Source of the DNA: CAZRHH01 sp964599885
GTDB lineage: Bacteria > Chloroflexota > Dehalococcoidia > DSTF01 > JACRBR01
Length of the DNA: 7,266 nt
Assembly (NCBI GenBank): GCA_964599885.1
Contig: CAZRHH010000118.1
Coordinates: 1 to 7,266, forward strand
Reading direction: 5' to 3'
The notes below the pieces were generated by a model, which was given only the letters and a program-made list of their open reading frames with translations, was not told the origin of the DNA and searched no databases. Positions 1-5,301 of the stretch are shown piece after piece (positions within the stretch are counted from its first letter, which is position 1; each line of letters starts with the position of its first letter). A program made the translations under genes and the position numbers.

Positions 1-989
1 GTATGAGCCGCCGGCGGTGCGTCGGGTGGCGGCTCGGCCGAACCTTCCGGTGAGACGAGCGCCTCCGGCGCCGCACCAAACGCTGCCGGCGCCACGACAT
101 CCGCGGCATCCGCCTGCTGCATTTTCAGCGGCGCCTCTATCTCTTCAACCAGTTCGATGGGCCGCACCGTCAGCCCGTACTGCATCTGCAATTCCGCCGC
201 CGGCATCTCCAGCACCTGACGCTGCTCGGTAAGCCAGAGCGTCACCGTGCGCTTCATCGCGTTGATGCTGTTGACCTTCGCCTCGCCCGACGGCGTCGAG
301 ATCATCGCGCCGACCTTCGGCATCTGCCCGCGGATCTCGCGGTAGCCCTCGTACTCAAACGTCAGGCAGCAATACAACCGCCCGCACACACCCGAAATCT
401 TCTGCGGGTTGAGCGGCAGATCCTGCTCCTTCGCCATCTTGATCGATACCGCGGGAAACGAGGTCTGCCACGACGCGCAGCACAGCCGCTGCCCGCACAC
501 GTCGTAGCCATCGAGCAGCTTCGCGCGGTCTCGCTCTCCGACCTGCAGCATCTGCACCTTCACGCCGATGTCGGCCGAGATGTCGCGGTTGACGCCGCGG
601 AAGTCGACGCGGTCGCCCGCTGTGAAGTAGAACGTCAGCTGCGAGCCCTCAAGGTTGTACTCGCCCGAAACGATCTGCATGTCCAGCCCGGCCTCGGTCA
701 CGCGACGCTTCGCTTCGCGCAAGTCGCCCTCGGCGCGCTCCTTCAACGTGCGCTGCTGTTCAAGGTCTTCCGGCTCGGCGACGCGCAGGATCGGCTTCAG
801 CGTGTCCTTGATCTCGCTCGCGATCACCTGCTCCGGTGATATCACGACGCGCCCGATCTCCAGCCCGTGCGACGTCTCGACGACGACGTAGTTGCCCACG
901 TCGAGTGCGTACTCGCCCGCGTCGAAGTAGTAGATCTTCCCCGCTTCCTTGAATCGCACGCCGACAGGCACGCGCTGGTGGTCGCTCAT
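1..989 (-). CDS. ricT: RicT/YaaT-like PSP1-domain protein, 3' end cut by window edge
   Basis: In Bacillus, RicT (YaaT) forms the RicA-RicF-RicT iron-sulfur complex that acts with RNase Y in mRNA processing and affects sporulation and competence. That is family knowledge; the role here is inferred. The 329 visible residues begin MSDHQRVPVGVRFKEAGK. They include the PSP1 core around residues 105-215, with cysteines at C165, C170-C171 (DVCGQRLCCASW) and C202, C207-C208 (GVCGRLYCCLTFEYEGY). This cysteine-rich signature is diagnostic, and the paired cysteines suit Fe-S binding. After about residue 285 the chain becomes Ala/Pro/Glu-rich and probably disordered, and it runs off the window without a stop. 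The start is the ATG at 989; an in-frame GTG at 998 is an alternative. The only strong Shine-Dalgarno-like sequence (AAGGAG, 1024-1019) lies 29 bases from the ATG, so the start is not certain. It lies 42 bases after holB on the same strand, an order also known in Bacillus. Confidence 0.93.
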   Translation of the reverse strand, partial: MSDHQRVPVGVRFKEAGKIYYFDAGEYALDVGNYVVVETSHGLEIGRVVISPEQVIASEIKDTLKPILRVAEPEDLEQQRTLKERAEGDLREAKRRVTEAGLDMQIVSGEYNLEGSQLTFYFTAGDRVDFRGVNRDISADIGVKVQMLQVGERDRAKLLDGYDVCGQRLCCASWQTSFPAVSIKMAKEQDLPLNPQKISGVCGRLYCCLTFEYEGYREIRGQMPKVGAMISTPSGEAKVNSINAMKRTVTLWLTEQRQVLEMPAAELQMQYGLTVRPIELVEEIEAPLKMQQADAADVVAPAAFGAAPEALVSPEGSAEPPPDAPPAAH

Positions 990-1031
990 GTGAATCACTG
1001 GCCGCGCCGTGAGCGCGGCTCCTTCCGCCGT

Positions 1032-2108
1032 CTATGCGTTCCCGGGTCGGCGGTTCAGTCGCCCGGCGACGGCGTTCGGCCGCAATTGCGGCAGCGAGAG
1101 CACCATCACTTCGAGCGCCAGCGCCGGGCTTGCATTCTCTTCGAGCTGCTGCCGCGCGTCGCTGATGGCGCGAAGCGCCCGCACGGCGCCGGCAACGTCG
1201 CATTGTGACGCGAGCACGTGTAGCCTGTCCAATCGGTCGCGGTGCATCGCCGCTTCCTCGCGCCCCGCCGCGATCAGTAAGATGTCGCGCCACCACTCCT
1301 GCCACATCTCCAGCACAGCCTGCACGCCCGCCCGATCCTTCGAGTAGCGGCCGCCCAGCTCCGTCGCCCAGGCGATACGGTCGGTCACGGAAGTCCCGGC
1401 GTGCTCCTCCGCGCTCGCCAGCGCCGCCTCGCGCGCCTGCATCATCCGTTCGTCGTGCAACGCCAGCACCGCCCAGCCGATCCGGCCGCCAGACAGCCGC
1501 GCCAGCGCCGACGCCCGCTCCGGCTCGACGTCCCATCGCGACCGCAGCGACCGCTCGATGACATCCCGCGCCAGCCCGTGAAACGCCACGCGGCGCGCGC
1601 GCGAGCGAATCGTCTCGAGCAGCACGTCTTCGTGCTCGGCAATGAGGATCAGCACCACATGTGCCGGCGGCTCCTCCAGCGTCTTCAGCAGCGCGTTCTG
1701 CGCTTCCTCGCGCATCGCCTCCGCCGGCTCGATGATCACGACGCGGTACCGCCCTTCGAACGGCGCCCGGCTGATCACTTCGTCGATCCGCCGGACCTGG
1801 CAGATGCGAATCCCGGTCGAGTTGTCCTTTGAATGGTCGGGATGATCCGGATCGGTACACAACCCGCCCGGCGCGACGATCTCGACGTCCGGATGCGCGC
1901 CCGCAGCAACGCGCTCACACGAACGGCAGCGGCCACACGGTGGCGCCTCGCCGGTACAGTTCAACGCCTGCGCGAACTCGAGCGCCGCCAGCGTCTTGCC
2001 CGTGTGCGCCGCCCCCGCGAACAGATACGCGTGCGACACGCGCTCGCTCGTCAGCGCGCTGCTCAGCACACCGATCGCGCTCTCTTGCCCGACAAGCGTC
2101 CACGCCAT
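1032..2108 (-). CDS. holB: DNA polymerase III subunit delta' (clamp loader)
   Basis: The delta' subunit is part of the clamp loader that opens and places the sliding clamp on primed DNA. The 358 residues fit the family (about 320-360). Visible motifs, in order: VGQESA at 6-11 and HAYLF at 26-30; P-loop GAAHTGKT at 32-39; a four-cysteine zinc module at C51, C58, C61 and C64 (PPCGRCRSC); the Walker B-like strand VVIIEPAE at 123-130; NALLKTLEEPP at 138-148; and the sensor-like TIRSRARRV at about 166-173. The P-loop is intact, but Walker B lacks the acidic pair of true ATPase subunits and the sensor motif reads SRA rather than SRC. DnaX also carries this module, but the length and the absence of a DnaX tail favour HolB. 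The start ATG has GGAG ten bases upstream (2122-2119). ricT follows 42 bases downstream. The gene often found upstream, tmk, is not here; a duplicated phosphoesterase fragment is there instead. Confidence 0.93.
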   Translation of the reverse strand: MAWTLVGQESAIGVLSSALTSERVSHAYLFAGAAHTGKTLAALEFAQALNCTGEAPPCGRCRSCERVAAGAHPDVEIVAPGGLCTDPDHPDHSKDNSTGIRICQVRRIDEVISRAPFEGRYRVVIIEPAEAMREEAQNALLKTLEEPPAHVVLILIAEHEDVLLETIRSRARRVAFHGLARDVIERSLRSRWDVEPERASALARLSGGRIGWAVLALHDERMMQAREAALASAEEHAGTSVTDRIAWATELGGRYSKDRAGVQAVLEMWQEWWRDILLIAAGREEAAMHRDRLDRLHVLASQCDVAGAVRALRAISDARQQLEENASPALALEVMVLSLPQLRPNAVAGRLNRRPGNA

Positions 2109-2173
2109 GTGTCGTTATCTCCGCCGTGAATCCTGCATCGCCGACACTCGTGCGACCGCCGGACAACCGCTCA

Positions 2174-2188
2174 GTGGCGGCATAGCTG
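2174..2188. repeat. Half copy of the GGCATAGC palindrome
   Basis: The sequence gtggcggcatagctg matches the left half of the full palindrome that begins about 30 bases further on. The right arm is missing; the next bases are cccgtcatccc. It lies 66 bases upstream of the holB start and looks like a truncated or decayed copy. Confidence 0.6.
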
Positions 2189-2208
2189 CCCGTCATCCCG
2201 CTCCGTGG

Positions 2209-2228
2209 CGGCATAGCTTGCTATGCCG
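2209..2228. repeat. GGCATAGC palindrome (family 1), copy 1
   Basis: A perfect inverted repeat: CGGCATAGC, a two-base TT centre, then GCTATGCCG. The shared flanks GTGG on the left and ATGCCCC on the right are conserved in the other copies, so this is an interspersed element rather than a chance palindrome. No T-run follows on either strand, so it is not a typical terminator. Confidence 0.85.
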
Positions 2229-2270
2229 ATGCCCCGGACGCGCATACGCGGCGGCCTCCAACAACTGGTA

Positions 2271-2292
2271 GGGGCCCCGCTTGCTGGGCCCC
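2271..2292. repeat. GGGGCCC hairpin (family 2), copy 1
   Basis: Arms GGGGCCC (2271-2277) and GGGCCCC (2286-2292) surround an eight-base loop, cgcttgct. The element sits inside a frame GGTA...GGTCGAACCGC. It lies downstream of the phosphoesterase fragment on the minus strand and could stabilise or end a transcript, but no T-tract follows. Confidence 0.75.
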
Positions 2293-2351
2293 GGTCGAAC
2301 CGCATCCGATCGCCGCATTTCCGGGCGCCGATGCCCCGCTCCGGCGCTCGT

Positions 2352-2541
2352 CTACACTCCCAGCCATAACCGCTCCGCCAGCATCTCAGGCAACCCCGCG
2401 GCGATAATCTTCCGCTGCGCCGCCGCCACATCGTACGCGACGCGATGCCACGGCACGGTGCCCGCGGCGTCATCGTACAGCATGTATCCGGCGCGAGGAT
2501 CACCGTCGCGCGGCTGCCCGACGCTGCCCGGATTGAGGATC
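2352..2541 (-). pseudogene. Duplicated 3' fragment of the metallophosphoesterase gene
   Basis: The minus strand encodes residues matching about 178-239 of the intact phosphoesterase, from ILNPGSVGQPRDGD to LAERLWLGV and a TAG stop at 2352-2354. All metal-binding motifs are absent, because they lie upstream of the duplicated part. Relative to the intact copy there are 5 amino-acid changes (T to P, E to A, I to V, T to A, K to E) and 6 synonymous codon changes. A continuous reading frame extends upstream into non-coding repeat to an ATG at 2666, which would give a 104-residue chimera. I see no reason to think it is expressed. Confidence 0.88.
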
Positions 2542-2556
2542 GCGCGCGCTCCGTGG

Positions 2557-2576
2557 CGGCATAGCTTGCTATGCCG
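2557..2576. repeat. GGCATAGC palindrome (family 1), copy 2
   Basis: Identical to copy 1 and carried by the tandem duplication: nine-base arms CGGCATAGC and GCTATGCCG around TT. It lies about 125 bases past the phosphoesterase stop codon. Confidence 0.85.
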
Positions 2577-2618
2577 ATGCCCCGAACGCGCATACGCGGC
2601 GGCCTCCAACAACTGGTA

Positions 2619-2640
2619 GGGGCCCCGCTTGCTGGGCCCC
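2619..2640. repeat. GGGGCCC hairpin (family 2), copy 2
   Basis: Duplicate of the hairpin at 2271-2292, with seven-base perfect arms and an eight-base loop. It starts 60 bases beyond the stop codon of the intact phosphoesterase (minus strand). A role as a transcript 3' end is possible, but there is no T-run to support intrinsic termination. Confidence 0.75.
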
Positions 2641-2699
2641 GGTCGAACCGCATCCGATCGCCGCATTTCCGGGCGCCGATGCCCCGCTCCGGCGCTCGT

Positions 2700-3419
2700 C
2701 TACACTCCCAGCCATAACCGCTCCGCCAGCATCTTAGGCAACCCTGCGGCGATGATCTTCCGCTGTGTCGCGGCAATGTCGTATTCGACGCGATGCCAGG
2801 TCACGGTGCCAGCGGCGTCATCGTACAGCATGTATCCGGCGCGAGGATCACCGTCCCGCGGCTGCCCGACGCTGCCCGGATTGAGGATCAGACGCGTCTC
2901 GCCTAGCGCTAGCACTTCCCCGTCCGTAGCATCGACCAGCGTCGCGACGACGCTCTCCGCGCAGTGCATCGCCACGTGCGTGTGGCCGACGATGCTGTAC
3001 GGCGTCGTCTGCAGCGCGAAGTGCGCTTCCGCCTGCAAGCCGTCGAGCAGATACTCCCACGCCGGCCGCCGCAGCGTCCCATGCACCAGCGTGAAGTCGC
3101 CGTCAGTAACGACGAGCGGAAGATCGCTGAGCCATGCACGCGACTCGTCGTCGAGCGCTGCCGCCGTCCACAGCGCCGCCTCTGCTGCGACGGGATTGAA
3201 CTCCTCGACGCCCATCTTGCCGCACGCCACAAGATCGTGGTTGCCGGCGACGCACAGAGCATCAACCGACCGCAGCCGCGCGATCACCGCACCCGGATCC
3301 GCCCCATACCCGACGATATCGCCGGTGCACCACACGCCATCGATCGTTGCGGCGTGCGCCAGCACCGCCTCCAGCGCCTCAATGTTCGAGTGGATGTCCG
3401 ACATGACGGCGATGCGCAT
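2700..3419 (-). CDS. Calcineurin-like metallophosphoesterase (YfcE/MJ0936 type)
   Basis: A predicted cytoplasmic two-metal phosphoesterase of 239 residues, the usual length for the small YfcE/MJ0936 group. All the signature motifs are present: D8 and H10 (SDIHSN), G33-D34 (TGDIVGYG), G59-N-H-D62, H113 (VHG), G145-H-T-H148 and the C-terminal NPGSVGQPRDGD at 180-191. These supply the metal ligands and catalytic histidine, so it should be active. The substrate cannot be read from sequence; relatives hydrolyse phosphodiesters or phosphomonoesters. There is no signal peptide or membrane segment. The ATG at 3419 is preceded by TAGCAT with exactly six bases between, and no Shine-Dalgarno is visible, suggesting a leaderless message. 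Palindromic repeats lie on both sides, and its last 62 codons are duplicated just downstream. It is divergent from thiL. Confidence 0.93.
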   Translation of the reverse strand: MRIAVMSDIHSNIEALEAVLAHAATIDGVWCTGDIVGYGADPGAVIARLRSVDALCVAGNHDLVACGKMGVEEFNPVAAEAALWTAAALDDESRAWLSDLPLVVTDGDFTLVHGTLRRPAWEYLLDGLQAEAHFALQTTPYSIVGHTHVAMHCAESVVATLVDATDGEVLALGETRLILNPGSVGQPRDGDPRAGYMLYDDAAGTVTWHRVEYDIAATQRKIIAAGLPKMLAERLWLGV

Positions 3420-3425
3420 GCGCGA

Positions 3426-3431
3426 ATGCTA
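3426..3431 (-). promoter_or_regulatory. Possible -10 box of a leaderless phosphoesterase transcript
   Basis: On the minus strand TAGCAT (fits TANNNT) is followed by six bases, tcgcgc, and then the ATG of the phosphoesterase. A start site about seven bases past a -10 box would fall on the start codon. No -35 box is convincing. The same spacing occurs at thiL on the other side of this intergenic region. Confidence 0.4.
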
Positions 3432-3465
3432 CCGGCTCATGCTGCTACATCCCCCGCACATTGCC

Positions 3466-3498
3466 GGGGTCCCGCTGCCTGGCCAACGGTCGAACCGC
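3466..3498. repeat. Degenerate family 2 repeat
   Basis: GGGGTCCCGC, then tgcctggcc, then GGTCGAACCGC follows the same order as the hairpins at 2271 and 2619 (GGGGCCCCGC, ttgctgggcc, GGTCGAACCGC), with a decayed right arm. The GGTCGAACCGC tail is exact. It places a family 2 copy on the upstream side of the phosphoesterase gene as well. Confidence 0.55.
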
Positions 3499-3533
3499 GC
3501 CATCTGTTGTCGCCCCGCTCCTACCGCATGTGG

Positions 3534-3553
3534 CGGCATAGCGTGCTATGCCG
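3534..3553. repeat. GGCATAGC palindrome (family 1), copy 3
   Basis: Arms CGGCATAGC and GCTATGCCG around GT instead of TT, with the same GTGG left flank and a similar GATTCCC right flank. It lies outside the tandem duplication, about 980 bases from copy 2, so it is an independent copy. It sits between the divergent phosphoesterase and thiL promoters. Confidence 0.85.
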
Positions 3554-3583
3554 ATTCCCTCAATCGTCCACCCCACCGACCAG

Positions 3584-3604
3584 CCCCAATCCCCAGTCCC
3601 CAAC
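3584..3604 (+). repeat. Triple heptamer CCCCARY with G-quadruplex potential
   Basis: Three tandem heptamers: CCCCAAT, CCCCAGT, CCCCAAC. They resemble the STRR1-type heptanucleotide repeats (CCCCART) described in cyanobacteria. On the minus strand this becomes GGGG runs at 3587-3584, 3594-3591 and 3601-3598, joined by GGG at 3609-3607 and GGGG at 3614-3611, with loops of one to five bases. This satisfies the usual G3+ N1-7 quadruplex pattern and abuts the putative thiL -10 box. Confidence 0.7.
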
Positions 3605-3614
3605 AACCCACCCC

Positions 3615-3620
3615 TATACT
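3615..3620 (+). promoter_or_regulatory. Possible -10 box of a leaderless thiL transcript
   Basis: TATACT is followed by six bases, cccatc, and then the thiL ATG. No Shine-Dalgarno can be found in the C-rich upstream sequence, and a -10 box this close would start the transcript at the ATG itself. No -35 hexamer is evident 16-18 bases upstream. Confidence 0.5.
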
Positions 3621-3626
3621 CCCATC

Positions 3627-4640
3627 ATGAGCATCCGCGATCTCGGCGAATTCGGCCTCATCGACCGCCTCGTACGCGCCGCCGGCGTCGCAACTAGCGA
3701 CCGCCTGATCGTCGGCCCCGGCGACGACGCCGCCGTCTGGCGCACCGGTACCGGCTACGCCATCGCCACCACCGACACAATGGTCGCTCGCGTCCACTTT
3801 CTGCCCGGACAGGTCGCATGGCGCGATGTCGGCTGGAAGGCGCTCGCATCAAACATCAGCGACATCGCCGCGATGGGCGGCACGCCGACGTTTGCGCTCG
3901 TCACCCTCTGCCTGCCGCCCAACTCCCGCGTCGATGACATCGACGCACTCCACGCCGGCATACTCGAGTGTGCGACAGAGTACGGCGTCACGATCGCCGG
4001 CGGCGACATCGTCTCGTCGGATACCGTCAGCATCACTGTCGCACTGCTCGGCGATGCGAGCGTCGACGCCGACGGCACGCCGCTGCTGCTGCGACGCGAC
4101 GCCGCGCAGCCCGGCGACGCGATCGCCGTGACTGGACCGCTCGGCGCTTCCGCCGGCGGACTCCGCGCCTTACTCGAACGCACAGCCGACGCCGACGACA
4201 TCCGCGCGCTGATCGAACGCCACATGCGACCGCAACCGCGCATCGATGCCGGCCGCGCCGCGGTTGGCGCCGGCGTTACGTGCGGCATCGACATCAGCGA
4301 CGGACTCGTGCAGGATCTCGGCCACATCTGCGCTGCGAGTGGCCTCGGCGCCGACATCACCCTGTCGCGCCTGCCGCTCGATCCAGCGCTCGTCCGTGTC
4401 TACGGCGATGACGCGCCGGCGATGGCCGCGAGCGGCGGCGAGGACTACGAACTGCTTCTCGTCGCGCCAGAAGCTATCTTCGGTGCATTGCAGCCTAGGA
4501 TCGGTATGCCGCTCACGATCATCGGTACCACGCGCGCCGACGAACGTGAGCGCGTCCGTGTCCTCGACGACAACGGCGCCACAGTCACGCTGCCGTCATC
4601 CGGCTGGGATCACCTCGCGCCGAAGAACGGGGCATCGTGA
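3627..4640 (+). CDS. thiL: Thiamine-monophosphate kinase
   Basis: ThiL uses ATP to convert thiamine monophosphate to thiamine diphosphate, the last step of cofactor synthesis, in the cytoplasm. The 337 residues cover the whole PurM-like family. Motifs in order: EFGLIDRL at 8-15; GDDAAV at 32-37; TTDTMVARVHF at 48-58 (metal and nucleotide site); NISDIAAMGG at 76-85; GGDIVSSD at 125-132; GPLGASAGG at 170-178; RPQPR at 201-205; DISDGL at 222-227; and SGGEDYELL at 269-277. These are the expected Mg-ATP and substrate-binding elements, so the enzyme looks intact. The frame is open far upstream, but that part is antisense to the phosphoesterase. The ATG at 3627 matches the family N-terminus (xxLGEFGLI) and follows a TATACT box at leaderless spacing. 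tsaE starts within its stop codon (GTGA), indicating translational coupling. Confidence 0.96.
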   Translation: MSIRDLGEFGLIDRLVRAAGVATSDRLIVGPGDDAAVWRTGTGYAIATTDTMVARVHFLPGQVAWRDVGWKALASNISDIAAMGGTPTFALVTLCLPPNSRVDDIDALHAGILECATEYGVTIAGGDIVSSDTVSITVALLGDASVDADGTPLLLRRDAAQPGDAIAVTGPLGASAGGLRALLERTADADDIRALIERHMRPQPRIDAGRAAVGAGVTCGIDISDGLVQDLGHICAASGLGADITLSRLPLDPALVRVYGDDAPAMAASGGEDYELLLVAPEAIFGALQPRIGMPLTIIGTTRADERERVRVLDDNGATVTLPSSGWDHLAPKNGAS

Positions 4641-5122
4641 CGGCACCGATGCAGCTGCACAGCGCATCACCCGCCGCCACCCGTCGCATCGGCGAACGCA
4701 TCGGCCGCCGGCTGCGTGCCGGTGACGTCGTCCTGCTCTCCGGCGAACTTGGCGCCGGCAAGACGATGCTCGCGCAGGGCATCGGCAAAGGTATGGGTGT
4801 CACCGACCCGATCAAAAGTTCATCGTTCGTGATCGTCAACGAGTACGCGGGCGCGTCGCTGCGTCTGTACCACGCTGACCTTTACCGTCTCGAAGATCCG
4901 GAGCAGGTCGCCGAACTCGCGCTCGAAGAACTCGCCGAACGCGGCGTCCTCGTCATCGAATGGCCCGAGCGTGTCCCCGACGAACTTCCGATCGAGCATC
5001 TCCTCGTCCGCCTCGCCTACGACACCGCCCGCGCCCGCACGATCGAGATCGAAGCGCGCGGCGATCGCTACACCGGGATTGCCCGGGCCGTCAGTGAAAC
5101 GCGTCAAACGAAAAATTCGTAG
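4637..5122 (+). CDS. tsaE: tRNA t6A37 biosynthesis ATPase TsaE
   Basis: TsaE (YjeE) is the small ATPase that works with TsaB and TsaD to complete threonylcarbamoyl-adenosine at position 37 of ANN-decoding tRNAs. The 161 residues are typical. The P-loop GELGAGKT is at 36-43, followed by SSSFVIVNEY at 61-70, the HADLYRL segment at 79-85, LEELAERGVLVIEWPER at about 96-112 and a short C-terminal beta region. The switch-like segment reads SSSF where SPTF is usual. The GTG start overlaps the thiL TGA by four bases; an ATG at residue 5 is the alternative. thiL-tsaE adjacency occurs in several phyla, and the coupling suggests one transcript. tsaB and tsaD are not in the window. The stop is TAG at 5120-5122, followed by hairpins before the convergent rsfS. 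Confidence 0.95.
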   Translation: MTAPMQLHSASPAATRRIGERIGRRLRAGDVVLLSGELGAGKTMLAQGIGKGMGVTDPIKSSSFVIVNEYAGASLRLYHADLYRLEDPEQVAELALEELAERGVLVIEWPERVPDELPIEHLLVRLAYDTARARTIEIEARGDRYTGIARAVSETRQTKNS

Positions 5123-5171
5123 GGACGAACCTTCAGATCCGTCACGACCGAAACGAACACCTCATCACTAC

Positions 5172-5202
5172 GGTAGGGGCGCACCCACGTGTGCGCCCCG
5201 GT
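5172..5202. repeat. GGTAGGGGC...GCCCCGGT hairpin after tsaE
   Basis: Arms GGGGCGCAC (5176-5184) and GTGCGCCCC (5191-5199) are perfect over nine bases, with loop ccacgt. The outer frame GGTAGGGGC...GCCCCGGT is shared with the hairpins at 2267-2295 and 2615-2643, but the inner stem and loop differ. It lies 54 bases past the tsaE stop codon. It may act as a strong transcript end without a T-run, or be an interspersed repeat. Confidence 0.75.
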
Positions 5203-5235
5203 ATCGCGCGCCACCTCCACCAACCAAAGCTCTCC

Positions 5236-5272
5236 CCACAGAGAAAACCTCTGCGCCTCTGTGCCTCTGTGG
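5236..5272. repeat. CCACAGAG...CTCTGTGG inverted repeat between convergent genes
   Basis: Eight-base arms CCACAGAG (5236-5243) and CTCTGTGG (5265-5272) enclose a pyrimidine-rich centre with direct CTCTG repeats (cctctgcgcctctgtgcctctgtgg reads as three CCTCTG units). A purine stretch, tgaaaaagg, follows on the plus strand. The CTCTGTGCCTCTGTGGTG wording resembles an intergenic motif I recall from many environmental genomes. It lies 29 bases beyond the rsfS stop, so it could serve as a terminator for either gene. Confidence 0.65.
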
Positions 5273-5301
5273 TGAAAAAGGAAGCGCAGAAGGGCCGAAA
5301 G

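Larger units (their letters stand above)
2199..2541. repeat. Tandem duplication, copy A (343 bp)
   Basis: This block repeats at 2547-2889 with a constant offset of 348 bases and no indel. It holds a GGCATAGC palindrome, a GGGGCCC hairpin, and the last 62 codons of the phosphoesterase gene on the minus strand. By eye there are 16 mismatches: one at 2237 and fifteen crowded between 2387 and 2508. The stretches 2238-2386 and 2509-2541 are identical to copy B. Similarity ends after 2541, where copy B continues into the intact gene. Confidence 0.95.
2547..2889. repeat. Tandem duplication, copy B (343 bp)
   Basis: This is the counterpart of 2199-2541. Its right part is the true 3' end of the intact phosphoesterase gene and its left part is that gene's downstream flank. 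Only five bases (2542-2546, gcgcg) separate the two copies. There is no target-site duplication pattern or transposase, so unequal recombination, or an assembly artefact at a strain variant, is more likely than transposition. Confidence 0.95.

Noticed and set aside
760..1860. A 366-residue open frame on the minus strand spanning the holB-ricT junction
   Set aside because: It is a shifted frame over two well-supported genes, rich in Arg/Ala/Gly with no recognisable motif; a typical high-GC shadow.
2352..2666. A 104-residue chimeric frame joining repeat sequence to the phosphoesterase tail
   Set aside because: Its first half is translated from intergenic hairpins and it lacks every catalytic motif. 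I list only the remnant as a pseudogene.
2199..2889. Insertion sequence or transposon as the cause of the duplication
   Set aside because: There is no transposase, no terminal inverted repeats at the block edges and no target-site duplication.
2964..3626. Upstream extension of the thiL frame by 221 residues
   Set aside because: It is antisense to the phosphoesterase and runs through repeats; the protein from the ATG at 3627 already matches full-length ThiL.
3420..3626. A TPP riboswitch ahead of thiL
   Set aside because: The region is short and C-rich, no THI-box core (CUGAGA...) is present, and the promoter box sits six bases from the ATG, leaving no leader.
3755..4360. A 201-residue frame antisense to thiL
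   Set aside because: Ser/Ala/Pro-rich with no motif, and fully covered by intact thiL codons.
5123..5301. tRNA or small RNA gene between tsaE and rsfS
   Set aside because: No cloverleaf arms, GGTTC-like T-loop or CCA end could be found; only the two hairpins stand out.
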